Of a stretch of 64,000 nucleotides of DNA, positions 36,661 through 46,529 are shown piece after piece; the stretch's first letter is position 1; each line of letters begins with the position of its first letter. The translations under genes were made by a program, and so were the position numbers. Source of the stretch: Anadara kagoshimensis (taxonomy: Eukaryota > Mollusca > Bivalvia > Arcoida > Arcidae); the NCBI GenBank assembly GCA_021292105.1, contig CM037861.1, forward strand, positions 33,031,674-33,095,673, read 5' to 3'. A model generated the notes under the pieces. That model was not told the origin of the DNA. It saw nothing but the letters and a program-made list of their open reading frames with translations, and ran no database searches.

Positions 36661-37249
36661 TGACCCTGTATCATTCTGTACAGAATACTTACAAACCATG
36701 AAGGCATCATAAAGGGGAACTTATGTAGTCATTGTAGGGGGTGGGGGAGGATAGGATACGTGATGGAAGTGGCATAATTATTTAAGAAAGAATTGAAACA
36801 TTACGTTTTTCTTGTGAATATTTGAGTATATTGAAAGTTGATTAACTCATCATATGCTTAATTACTCCGATAAATCACACGATAGTTCAATTACATCTGA
36901 CAAAGGGCAAAGTGAGTCTGGGAAAGGGAAGGGGTAGGACAACATCCTATGCAAATGGATGAAATGAAAATGGACACGGAAACGCATGCATCGGAGACGA
37001 TTGGTAAATCAATTACTGGATGTTAATGCAGCTTAAATCCTCCAGTAAGCACAATCAAAGATAATTTTCTTACAGAAGATATGGATATCAACAAGCAGCA
37101 CTTCTTTGACTTCTTTTGTCAAAACGAATACGCTTATTAACTCCGCGAGTTGAAGAGTTCCGATTCTTTCTTTCTATATTGGCATTTCCGCCACTATTCG
37201 GAGCACCATCTTAAAGGCGCAACAGTTACAGTAAAATGGCGGATTAGCG

Positions 37250-37738
37250 CAGTACCGTAACTAGGCCCTTTAATACACCGAGGCAAGAATTGAATATATA
37301 TATATATGACATACAGTACTTTCACATGTAAGAAAGGTATCATAATACAGTATAATAGGAAAGCTCAAAATTGGACCAGCTGTTGTAAAATAAGAGCTAT
37401 GGTTTTGTGCCTTGAAAACTAGTTTAACCACACCACTAAACCTCGTAATCCAGGTTAGAAGATAGTTTAAAAGTTGGCGTGTATTAGACAAAATCATTTA
37501 ACCTGGAATTTTCAGAATATTTTATATATTGCGTTTTCATAAGCAAGAACACTTAAATTAATACATTTTCACATGACAAGACGCTAAATGTCGTAATCAC
37601 AGTACCACAATACAACTGAATGCAAACGTTTAATGTGACAATCACATGATTAAATAATTAAAATAATCTCATGTAAACTGTCACTAAATTTTTACCGAGG
37701 CAGTTGCCTCGGTTGCCTCATAGGTAGTTACGGTACTG
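37250..37738. mobile_element. 489-bp MITE with 14-bp inverted ends and TTAGCG duplication
   Basis: The left end is cagtaccgtaacta and the right end is its exact inverse, tagttacggtactg. The six bases ttagcg flank both sides (37,244-37,249 and 37,739-37,744). A second inverted motif (accgaggcaa / ttgcctcggt) lies just inside. No transposase frame. A 6-bp duplication points to a less common DNA transposon class, such as IS3EU or Dada; this is inference. It lies about 2 kb upstream of the HDAC3 start. Confidence 0.9.
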
Positions 37739-38267
37739 TTAGCGGTATAATAATCCCCAATGTTTAATGGATAATAATCCATAAAATGTTAAAAAGTTAA
37801 AATTTATTTTATACGAGGTTGTGGTAGTGGTAATGTTAATAAATTAAAAAATAGAAACGAGTGCACACACTATGACTGACTCGTGACACCCTCGAGACCA
37901 AGCAATTTACTACGATCTATATGCAAGCACAACTCTCTTGGGATTGTTCCAAATTTTACTGCTGTAACACAGTCCTACAACACCAGTGGAATAAATGGGT
38001 GCATTATGCCCAGAATGCACTGCTACGCTCATAAAATTTCAAAAAGTGATGTTGTAACTTGTCTCGGAGTAGAACACTGCCGAGCTCTAGCGCAAAATGG
38101 TCTCTTACATGCGTGAGAGCACTACAGTCAATAATAAAATGCATAATGGGTTTTCAGCATCCTGTATTACGATATCAAGTTACCACGAAATACAAGCAGC
38201 GCAAATGTAAAATGATATTATGTAAGTGCAGGAAAGTCGGAGTTTGATTCTTATAGAATTCATGATA

Positions 38268-38402
38268 GAGTTGAGTTGAATAGTGGTATTTAGCGTCCCA
38301 GTCATGAATTTTTCACATATATATTTAGACGTTGCCAGCTATAGGCGAAAGTGCAGAATTTTTGCCCGTGGGTTGCACTGATGGCATTATACAGTATGGG
38401 GC
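38268..38402 (-). mobile_element. SINE 3' fragment (first family)
   Basis: The + strand begins gttgagttgaatagtggtat and continues through gttgccagctataggcgaaa to gatggcattatacag. This is the inverted tail half of the SINE whose full copy is at 45,443-45,789. The tRNA head is missing. Confidence 0.85.
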
Positions 38403-38555
38403 CGCAGTGATAGAATTTTTTTTTATTTAGTAATAACGAAATTTTGAACAGTCACTATCCACTAAGTTGTCCACCATCGCGTCGATGTCTAAGGAAATCG
38501 AATTTGAAGCCAAATATTGTCATTAAAATGGGAGAAAACAATCCATTATGAGTTT

Positions 38556-38672
38556 ATCCAGGTAGGATTATGGAATCTCACCCTAGGGGTTGAACATTTC
38601 TGGTTAGAGACTCGGCAAGCCTCGTCTCTGACTGAAATGTTCAACCTTCCCTATCCTACATGGATCTTATAG
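38556..38672. repeat. Fold-back repeat, ~24-bp inner arms
   Basis: Left arm ggttgaacatttctggttag (38,588-38,611) pairs with a right arm ending actgaaatgttcaacc (38,624-38,646) across a 12-base loop. Pairing resumes outside: atccaggtagga on the left, tcctacatggat on the right. Confidence 0.8.
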
Positions 38673-39299
38673 GCCGAATCAATTAACAAAAACAGTAACC
38701 CCAAGATTGTTTTTTTTTTCGGAGTTTGGCATAGTTATTTTGTTACGGTTTTTAACTTTTAAATTTTGAAAAAATTAATAATTTTTTTTAGATTTACTTG
38801 ATAATCACTCAGTGGGTCTGATTAGCAAAGTTTAATTCTTTTTCACCGGGGGAAACTACCTTTATTGGGTAGTAATTTTATACACACAAAATCACTGTCT
38901 AAAACCTCTTTTTCAGAGATTGTAGCCACATTTTAGAAAAAATTACATTTTAATTTCTAATGGCAAAATGTTATCAGGTTGTGACGGTTAGTGACCTAAT
39001 GCTTCATGAATGTCATCCTATTTCAAAAAGGCTGCTTATTCCGTAAAGTTATTAATTTCACCGTTAACTTTGAACTTGAAAAAATGACTGTCCAACTTAG
39101 GACTGTGTATTGGTGCAGTTCCGATACGATATGTATCACAATACGCCTAGAGCGATACGCGATACGTATTGACAATACAGATAATTGTTTGTGACTTGTT
39201 TTGCATATTACGTGTTTTACTTTTACTTTTAAATTATTGTAATGATGTATTTGTGCATCCCCAGTACTCTCTTGTCAATACTCAGTAGACATGGTTCTG

Positions 39300-39700
39300 T
39301 AACTTCGTTTTGACTTGACTTACTGACTTTGTCCTCTGCACCCCTGGAGGCATGGGAGGGGCATAGGGCCTCGACAATAGCTCTTCATCTGTACCGGTCA
39401 TGTGCAGCTCGTTTGGTCTCTCCCTATGACATCTGGATCAACCTCAGATCATTGTCTAGTGTTCTTCGCCACGTCGTTACTGGTCTCTTCCTCTTTCCCT
39501 GTGGGTTCCAGTCCAGAGCATGCTTCGTGATGTTTCCCTGTTTTCGACTTAGGATGTGGCCAATCCATCGCCATTTTTCTTTTCTTTATTGTATCTGATA
39601 ATGGTTTTTGGTGTGTCTTTTTCCATAGGCCCTGGTTTGATATTTTCTCAGGTCATCTGATTTTTAAGAGCTGTCCGAGACATTTGTTAACAAAAACTTG
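39300..39700 (-). pseudogene. Decayed C-terminal end of an RTE-type LINE reverse transcriptase frame
   Basis: The - strand translates, with at least one frameshift and several stops, to fragments typical of the end of such proteins: F-V-N-K-C-L near 39,690, then W-R-W-I-G-H-I-L, then T-K-H-A-L-D-W-N-P-Q-G-K-R-K-R-P, then T-T-W-R-R-T-L, and finally A-I-V-E-A-L-C-P-S-H-A. In intact elements these follow the reverse transcriptase domain in the same order. The copy is dead. A + strand 89-codon frame over it is only a shadow. Confidence 0.82.
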
Positions 39701-39807
39701 GAGGTCATGTTCATGTCAATGTTACCAGGCAAAATGAGATGTGGAGATATGTTTATTTCTGACAACTTTCAAAGCAATTTATTTTCAATGTAACTGAATA
39801 ATTTAAC

Positions 39808-39809
39808 AA

Positions 39810-39847
<38 letters not shown>

Positions 39848-39962
39848 ATAAGAGCGCTAAAAAGAAAACCCTGCTGTATAATGCCATCAGCGCAACGCAC
39901 AGGCAAAATTTCTGCACCTTCGTCTATAGCTGGCGACGTCTCGATATAAGTGAAATATTCTT
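39808..39962 (+). mobile_element. A-run (~38 bases) followed by SINE 3' fragment
   Basis: A run of A at about 39,809-39,846 is followed by ccctgctgtataatgccatc and tctatagctggcgacgtctc, the 3' part of the first SINE family in + orientation. The tail stops at gaaatattctta. Confidence 0.8.
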
Positions 39963-40239
39963 AAAGGTGGAGTTGTTTGACACAAAATTTTTATGCCCTT
40001 GCAATGAATATGAATATTGCATACGAAATTGGAGTCATCAAGGTCAAGGTCATAGGATCCTAAAAGTTGGGGAATTGCACGAACGTCAAGGTTTTGGATT
40101 TTGTGGTTTTTGTATTTGATTTTGTGGTTGATTTTATGCTTTTTGTTTCTCATTGATGATTATCAGACAGTGCTTTTAAATGTTTATCAAATAATAGAAA
40201 CAAAGTATGAAGTTTCAAGTTGCAGAGACTGAGTTTTTC

Positions 40240-40345
40240 AAGTTTTGGTCATACCCAGCCAGGGCTCGAATTCTGACCTCCAATAGACAGCAATATTCGG
40301 AAGCCTTTTCGCTATCCACTACACTACTTGATAACTAAACCAAGA
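40240..40345 (-). mobile_element. tRNA-like SINE head
   Basis: On the - strand, caagtagtgtagtggatagc (A-box form) is followed after about 40 bases by cagaattcgagccctggc (B-box form). The spacing and mismatches argue for a SINE head rather than a tRNA gene. Confidence 0.5.
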
Positions 40346-40559
40346 AGGTTAACAAAGGAACAGCAACACCGACGGTCATGTGGATGCTTTTTGTCGACCT
40401 TTTCAAACGAGAAAGATACGATGAAAGGGTAATACAGAACATGGTCGTTTATATGTGCTAGGCTTTAAATAAAGAAGGTAGCAAACGTCTGCTTACTAGT
40501 ATTTAACTGAATATCATGGCCATGTAACAATGGCAAGTGTTTCGTATTATGCTATAATC

Positions 40560-40820
40560 AAGAACAAACACACCGATCCATGCTCATACCACAATCGCAA
40601 AAGCAAAGTAAAAACTAAAACCATGACAAACATACTAATCCATGTCCGAATAGTAAAAACTTTGAAACTGACAGGTTAGGTTAAACACGTAGACTTCCAC
40701 CAGGGAAGTGAGGAAAATTAAAAAATAAGTTGCAAACGCAAACTTTAACAAGGTAAGTGAGACCGAGTGGTCCGGATTATAAACATCAAATGTCCAGCTA
40801 GCTAATCCCACCATGTGTAA
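40560..40820 (-). mobile_element. Two truncated LINE 3' UTR fragments
   Basis: Two inverted starts of the same 3' UTR occur: acaaacacaccgatccatgc at about 40,563 and acaaacatactaatccatgt at about 40,626. The second continues through gaaactgacaggttaggtta and ccaccagggaagtgagg. Confidence 0.75.
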
Positions 40821-40867
40821 AATCAAATAAAAAAGGAAATTAAAGAAACATTTAATTGTAAATGATA

Positions 40868-41480
40868 CTATTAAAAACAAACATACTAATCCATGTCCGA
40901 ATCACAGTCCAGAAGCAAACTTAAAGCTTTGAAACTAACAAGTTAGGTTAAATACGTAAACTCCCCCCCCCCTCGGAAAGTGAGGCCGGGTGCTCCGTAA
41001 GGGTAAGCACTGATCAACAATACTGTGATGACGGTCATGAAACTTTTTGAGGGTCCTAATAAGCCTAGGCTTGCAATATCCCCGTGTCAACAATTCATTT
41101 GCAAGCAGCCTGTCTTGTTGTATAAAGTTCTTAAGTGGCAAAAACTTTACAATAGCGTATTAATTGGGAAAACACACCATAAGCAGGAAAAGCAGGAATA
41201 TTGCTGCATAGGAAAGGAAAGAAAAATTGAAGAAATCACGTTTGTCGTACATTTTCAAATGTAGCCTTTCGTGGGCGTCATAATTCAGGTACACTTCTAA
41301 ATATGAAGCAGAACTTGAGAAATCAATGGTATCTTTTTTCACACTCATTAGGATGGACGACATTCACATAGTCTCCAAATTTAGGATAGTTAGGAAGCAG
41401 AACGCCATCTATGTATCAGTATGTGGAATTGGCGACTGATTTGGCGACAGTCATCTCTCCTGATTTACTAGTAACTAGGT
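40868..41480 (-). pseudogene. LINE copy: 3' UTR and decayed coding end
   Basis: From left to right on the + strand, a 3' UTR (about 40,870-41,010, with a run of ten C) is followed by the inverted coding end. The - strand reads, with stops and shifts, S-Y-L-E-V-Y-L-N-Y-D-A-H-E-R, then Y-D-K-R-D-F-F-N-F, and later L-L-T-R-G-Y-C-K-P-R and L-K-K-F-H-D-R-H-H. These are the same landmarks as the neighbouring copy at 41,484-42,085. About 100 bases around the stop codon are missing at 41,010. Confidence 0.78.
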
Positions 41481-41483
41481 TCT

Positions 41484-42085
41484 GCATAAGCGCCTCCTGA
41501 TTAGGTAGCTACACAAACCACGTGCGTAATCAAAATTGTGTGAAAGAAACATGGAACTATGGGACGTTAAATATATCCAGGGCAATCCTAGCCACAGAGA
41601 CATCAAACTTGTCAACAATATTATGATGACGGCCATAAAACTTTTTGAGGGCCTTGATAAGCATAGGCTTGCAATATTCCTGAGTCAACAATAATTTGCA
41701 AGCAGTCTACTTCGTTGAACAAAGTCCCTGTATTAGGAACAAGCTCTCTACCATAGCGTCTTATTTGGGAAAAGAATACACCATAATCAGGAGAAGCAGG
41801 TATATTGCTGCATAGAAAAAGAAACTTGACAATAGAAAAATTGAAGTCATCACGTTTGTCATAAAGTTTCAAATGTAGCCTTTCGTGGGCATCATAACTC
41901 AGGTTGAAGTCTAAATATGAAGCAGGATTTGAGGAATCAGTCGTATCTTTTATTTCAAGCTCACTTGGATATATGACATAAACATAAGTCTCTGAAATTA
42001 GGATCGTTAAGATCTATATACCTGTGTGTGGAATTGAATGACTTGGCGACAGCCATCTCTCCTGATTTAACAAGGTTCTGCATGA
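41484..42085 (-). pseudogene. LINE copy: best-preserved coding end of the retroelement
   Basis: The - strand reads I-Y-P-S-E-L-E-I-K-D-T-T-D-S-S, S-Y-L-D-F-N-L-S-Y-D-A-H-E-R, K-L-Y-D-K-R-D-D-F-N-F-S-I-V, S-N-I-P-A-S-P-D-Y-G-V-F-F-S-Q and near the end D-V-S-V-A-R-I-A-L-D-I-F-N, then a stop and the 3' UTR. The Y-D-K-R-D-D-F / N-I-P / Y-G-V-S-Q block is known from reverse transcriptase proteins of invertebrate retroelements. Stops and one frameshift near 41,770 show it is dead. The nearby tandem copy makes a local duplication of similar truncated insertions. Confidence 0.8.
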
Positions 42086-42089
42086 TTTC

Positions 42090-43400
42090 TTTTCATAAGA
42101 ATAAAGAAAAAAATCATCAAGGAATGGTGCACAGTTTGTACCTATTGGTATAACGATTGTTTGCTGGAAAATCATATTTTATTACCATGCAATATGACTC
42201 ATTTTTTAACAAATGTTTGCAGGGTTATACAAGTTGTCGTCGTTTCTCGCACTTTGTCGAGACACATTGATTTCATGTTGCCGTTTTACCATTGTCTAGT
42301 AAAAGTTTAATTGTTAATCGACAGAAAACACATCATGGGGTTTTTGATAGAGGACACGATTCCACATAGGTATATACACAACACATGATTAAACCTGGTA
42401 CCTATATCAGCGACACACTCAGTGTAATGTGGTGGACTTACTTAACACGTTGACAGATAATTATTCAACCGAAAACTTTTTTTTATTGCGAGAAAGTAAA
42501 CAATATTATGATATTGGTTACTATGGCGACTACTAAATAAAATAACAACTATAAATTCAAAATACTTTTATTCATTATAGTCAACAATAAATAAAAATTC
42601 ATATAAAACTACGGTAAACAAATCAATATTCCATGTTAATATACAAATAAATATTAAATGATCAAAATATTTTGATACGAAATACATGTATATTCATGGA
42701 GGACATCATTTTAATAATTAGCTGCAGTATCTTAAAAAATGGACCATAGCTTGGTGACTTGAAGGTAACTTAACGCTAAACGTAAAATACTTTCAAATAT
42801 CTTAATATAGATGCAAAAAGTCCATTAATAGTATAATTTAGGTGTTAATTTAAGTATGCGTAACTAGCAGCTTTGAGTTACTAAACTCCCGGCCAATAAT
42901 GTCTATCAAAGCGAATCAATGAATTGCTGATGACCTTTGAAAGCAAGTCGGCGACACCAATGTTCATGTACATAGGTTTGCATTGCACCTGGTACATATA
43001 TAAGAACTCTTGACTACACGTTTGACTGCAATCAAGTGTACGGCAATATTCGTGAATGTAAAGTTACTCTTAGATTGAGAAGATAATTGTTTGGGGAAAA
43101 CTAGGTGTTGAAGGGGAGAACTATCTTCTTTGGGGAAAAAATTTACATACGTTCTCGCACTAAGATCTGCCCTGATGAAATTTGAACTATTGCGCTGTCA
43201 TCAATAGAAAACAGAAAGACGAGCAAATAAGGGATATCTGCCGCTCACATCATTCATTAGAACTTCAGACATCAGTCTACTCCAAGACACCTAACGTTAT
43301 TTTACTACGTAAGCTGAAATGATCTAAATTAAAAATATTAAAATTATAACGTCAGATATTGCAAACTATTTCTACAACAATTACTTTACTGTAAAAGAAA
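42090..43400. other. Non-coding DNA, no feature recognised
   Basis: No exon, repeat family or RNA gene was identified. The final exon of the TRPA gene was sought here on the - strand without success. Confidence 0.5.
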
Positions 43401-43415
43401 AGTTGTGTTGACTTC

Positions 43416-44422
43416 ATGGCGTTATTATGCTTTCATGTTACTCAAAGATACATTACATTTTATCAGAACGCAAAATGCCACCAAACATTTTTGTATTTAG
43501 ACCATATTTTAATATTCTCTACAGAAATTCATCTGTCCATGAAAGATCCGTTCTGTTACCAGGTCTCAAAGTGTGAACTGTGTTTAAAAAATCCATTCTA
43601 CTATCTGTACGCAATGTAAAACCAACAGAGATGCATTTAGTTATCTCACAGATTCATTCCACCGGCAAGTGTCAAGGTTTCACGATCAGAAAGTTTATCA
43701 AGATAATAGATTTTTATAGAAGTGTTATCAGAGCTGTTGTCTAAAGGTTTGATTAACTATTGCATGTCGCTGTTTTACAAATTCACGCTTTTAGGCTTTT
43801 TAACTTCTTAATATTCTCCATAGAAGTGTTATTTGTCATTAAAAGGATCCATAGTCTCATAGTCAGTGTGTACCACTTGGTATGTGTCTGTCTCATAGAT
43901 CCATTCTACTATCAGGCCGCGAGGTATCAGGAACAGATATTGTATTTAGATGATATTCTACATGGAAATGTTCTCCTATATCCCTGTCTCATAGATCCAT
44001 TCTACTATCAGGCCGCAAGGTATCGGCGACAGATATTGTATCTAGATGATATTCTACATGGAAATGTTCTCTTATATCCCTGTCTCACAGATCCATTCTA
44101 CTATCAGACCGCAAGGTATCGGCGACAGATATTGTATCTAGATGATATTCTACATGGAAATGTTCTCTTATATCCCTGTCTCACAGATCCATTCTACTAT
44201 CAGGCCGCAAGGTATCGGCGACAGATATTGTATCTAGATGATATTCTACATGGAAATGTTCTCCTATCTGTTTTAACATCTCTTGTTGTTGTTTCATTAA
44301 ATTTTCCATTTGATTTAATCTGGAAAAATAAATCACAATTAACAGATATACTTAGTAATTTTCAAACAAAATACTTCTTTTTGCAATTACATATTATACC
44401 AGTTTTCATTTTACAGCACTAG
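43416..44422 (+). repeat. 96-bp tandem array kept open as a 32-residue protein repeat
   Basis: Four near-identical 96-bp units start near 43,891, 43,987, 44,083 and 44,179 (words ctcatagatccattctacta, gcaaggtatcggcgacagat, tctacatggaaatgttctc). Diverged older units continue left to about 43,500. As 96 is 32 codons, one frame is open from 43,760 to 44,422 (220 codons), with a repeat containing D-P-F-Y-Y-Q-A-A-R-Y-R-R-Q-I-L-Y-L-D-D-I-L. A second frame, 43,416-43,619, carries an older version of the same unit. No signal peptide, splice structure or known domain was seen; a non-coding minisatellite is the simpler reading. Confidence 0.85.
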
Positions 44423-44490
44423 ACGGTCGTGTTGGAATACAATTCCTCATCAGTTATGCTTGGGCCAAACTTATGACACAAAATTCATTT
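44350..44490 (+). repeat. Dispersed 'gcactagacggtc' repeat, copy A
   Basis: It has attttacagcactagacggt, then tggaatac, catcagttatgcttgggcca and aaacttatgacac. Related copies lie at 54,290-54,420 (+) and 61,185-61,300 (-). Confidence 0.7.
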
Positions 44491-44879
44491 TACACAAATG
44501 TAAGTACTGCTTGGACCACAGTATCTGAAGGAACTATCTCAATTAAACTTAAGGTCCAAATATGTTGCTGCAAGTCGAACTATTAAAGGATTCACAAATG
44601 ACAAGAAAATATTATCATAAAATTAAACACTAACAATTATCTATCTTCAACGTTCAAATTACCTTCATCCCGATCATAGACTGAATAAGCTAATAATGGT
44701 TCTTCCATGAATACAATGTATTATCATCTATTTGAAAATAAATTTACCAAAAATGGATATGATTTTGTCGACGATGTCAATCTGGTGTGGTCTTATTTAT
44801 ACATGTAATAGTATTGTCAAGTATTTGGAAGCAACTTAATTTGATATTGTTAAACGATGATGTTGGCAACACAAGTAAC

Positions 44880-45080
44880 ATTTACCATTAAATACTAATC
44901 CATGTCCGAATCACAATCCAGAAGCAAAGTAATAACTTTGAAACTGACAAGTTAGGTTAAACACGTTAACTTCCACCAGGAAAGTGAGGTCGGGTGCTCC
45001 GGATGGATAAGCACCTCCTGTTGAGCTAGCTACACACGTCACGTGTGAAAATCAAAATTGAATGAAAGGAACATATTAGA
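44880..45080 (-). mobile_element. 5'-truncated LINE, 3' UTR fragment
   Basis: The + strand runs aatactaatccatgtccgaa, gacaagttaggttaaacacg, ccaggaaagtgaggtcgggt, taagcacctcctgttgagct and cgtcacgtgtgaaaatcaaa, ending at ggaacat. This is a long, well-preserved copy of the 3' UTR up to the stop codon region. Confidence 0.85.
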
Positions 45081-45442
45081 CCAATCGGTCTTACTCGAAA
45101 TTTAAATTGTGTGTGTTCGCTTGAGATATTTTTTTAAAATGTGTTTTGTTAGTAAAACATGTTTTCTATATGCTTGTACATGGATTAATAGTTTAATATC
45201 GATGAGATGATAAGGTCCTTTTAATGTAACAAACCACACCAATGGACACCTCATAATGCGTTCGTATTTATACTCACTGGTATTTTTGCTTTGTTATTTC
45301 ACTTCGAAGTTTATCAACCGACTCCTTCATGACGTCATCATTTTCTACTCCTATAAAAGATGACGTGTTCTCTGTGGCCTTTGATCCAAAGACACATTTT
45401 TTTATCTACAGAAAAAATCAGAAAAATATATCATCCAAAGAG

Positions 45443-45789
45443 TTGAGTTGAGTTGAGTAATGGTGTTTAACGTCCCAGTCAAGAATATTCCACTTATATC
45501 GAGACGTCGCCAGCTATAGGCGAAGGTGCAGAAATTTTGCCTGTGCGTTGCGCTGATGGCATTACACAGCAGGATTCTTAAGCGTGCCAAGCCCACCGTG
45601 ACACGGGACCTCGTTTATTTTAAGTTCCCATCCAAAAGAACCGTGACTTTCATTTCGTAATGCCGAGTGCTTGGCAAAAGAACAGTCACTACCCACTTTC
45701 AAGTCTTGGGTCAGACCCGGCCGGGGATCGAACCCACGACCTCCCACTTACAGAGCGAGCACTCTACCAACTGAGCTACCGCAGTGGTC
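45443..45789 (-). mobile_element. tRNA-derived SINE, best full-length copy
   Basis: On the - strand the element runs from accactgcggtagctcagtt, with A-box (tagctcagttggtagagtgc) and B-box (gggttcgatccccgg), through the body to a tail of ctcaactcaactcaact. A 14-bp target duplication with one mismatch flanks it: tatcatccaaagag at 45,429-45,442 and tatcgtccaaagag at 45,790-45,803. It serves as the reference for the five other copies in the window. No LINE partner tail match was established. Confidence 0.95.
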
Positions 45790-46113
45790 TATCGTCCAAA
45801 GAGTGTCAGCAAACGGAACCCTGACATTCAAACACATACTCGTAATCTCTCATTCACGATGATTGCTGTAACATTAAATCAGCAAATAAAGGGAATATAC
45901 AAAATATGAAGGTATTGTCATCCATCTTTTTTGTGTGTCGTGTGCCGTTTTAGCTTAGGTATTGCGAAAAAGGATTTTAGCAGCAAATGTCAATACGTAT
46001 TTAAAAATTTGATTACTACATGATGTTGGTACGAATGCCATGTTTTGTTAGGTTGATGTGTTTTATATATATTAAGCTATTGTCTTTTCTCTTCTTTAGA
46101 TATGTTCAAAATA

Positions 46114-46122
46114 CAAAAAAAA

Positions 46123-46165
<43 letters not shown>

Positions 46166-46345
46166 AAAAAAAATAAATAAATAAAATAAAATAAAATAAA
46201 ATGAAAAAGTGAAAACTTTGAAATCTGGCAAATTAGGTTATTCCTGTTACCTTCACCATGCAAGGAAGGCCAGGTTCTCTGGAACAGTAAACACATCTTC
46301 TTTAACTAGCTACATCCACCACGTGTGGAATAAAAAATTATGCAT
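46114..46345 (-). mobile_element. (AAAT)n tract plus LINE 3' UTR fragment
   Basis: An aaat/aaaat repeat at about 46,118-46,200 adjoins the inverted LINE 3' UTR (aaactttgaaatctggcaaa, ggaaggccaggttctctgga, actagctacatccaccacgt). The simple repeat therefore sits at the 3' end of this LINE copy. Confidence 0.7.
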
Positions 46346-46529
46346 TTCCAAAAATTCATAGCTATATTAACTTAAAAAAGGCCACCTGGTAGATAGTCTA
46401 CAACCCAGGTCCCTGACGAAAATTAATGCAAATGTATGATAGGTATAAATAAACGATGATTTTTATATCCCTAAATTGGCGATTTGATAAAAGATGAGAT
46501 TTATTTGCACTGTAAGATAGTAGAATTAC

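Larger units (their letters stand above)
35700..37240. other. Region upstream of HDAC3, possible 5' UTR exon
   Basis: No protein-coding exon was found. On the - strand a donor-like tatcttctgtaagaaaat lies at about 37,065-37,082, downstream of a GC-richer stretch near 37,140-37,240. This could be the HDAC3 leader exon, but the same bases also resemble a + strand acceptor. A hairpin and a short tandem block lie inside and are listed separately. Confidence 0.35.
37745..39300. other. Intergenic DNA with SINE fragment and fold-back
   Basis: No gene was recognised. A 77-codon open frame at 37,883-38,116 lacks family resemblance. A degenerate block of cgatacg-like words lies near 39,120-39,175. Confidence 0.5.

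Noticed and set aside
37883..38116. 77-codon open frame with somewhat higher GC
   Set aside because: No recognisable domain, no start or splice context and no repeat of the pattern elsewhere in the window.
39329..39598. 89-codon open frame on the + strand
   Set aside because: It is the antisense shadow of the decayed RTE-type reverse transcriptase end on the - strand.
42960..43320. Candidate last exon of the TRPA gene on the - strand
   Set aside because: An acceptor-like site exists near 43,311-43,318, but every frame after it meets stops quickly and nothing resembles a TRPA C-terminus.
43760..44422. Calling the 220-codon open frame a real gene
   Set aside because: Open only through a 96-bp repeat, without signal peptide, domain or splice evidence. 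Kept as a repeat and as a finding.
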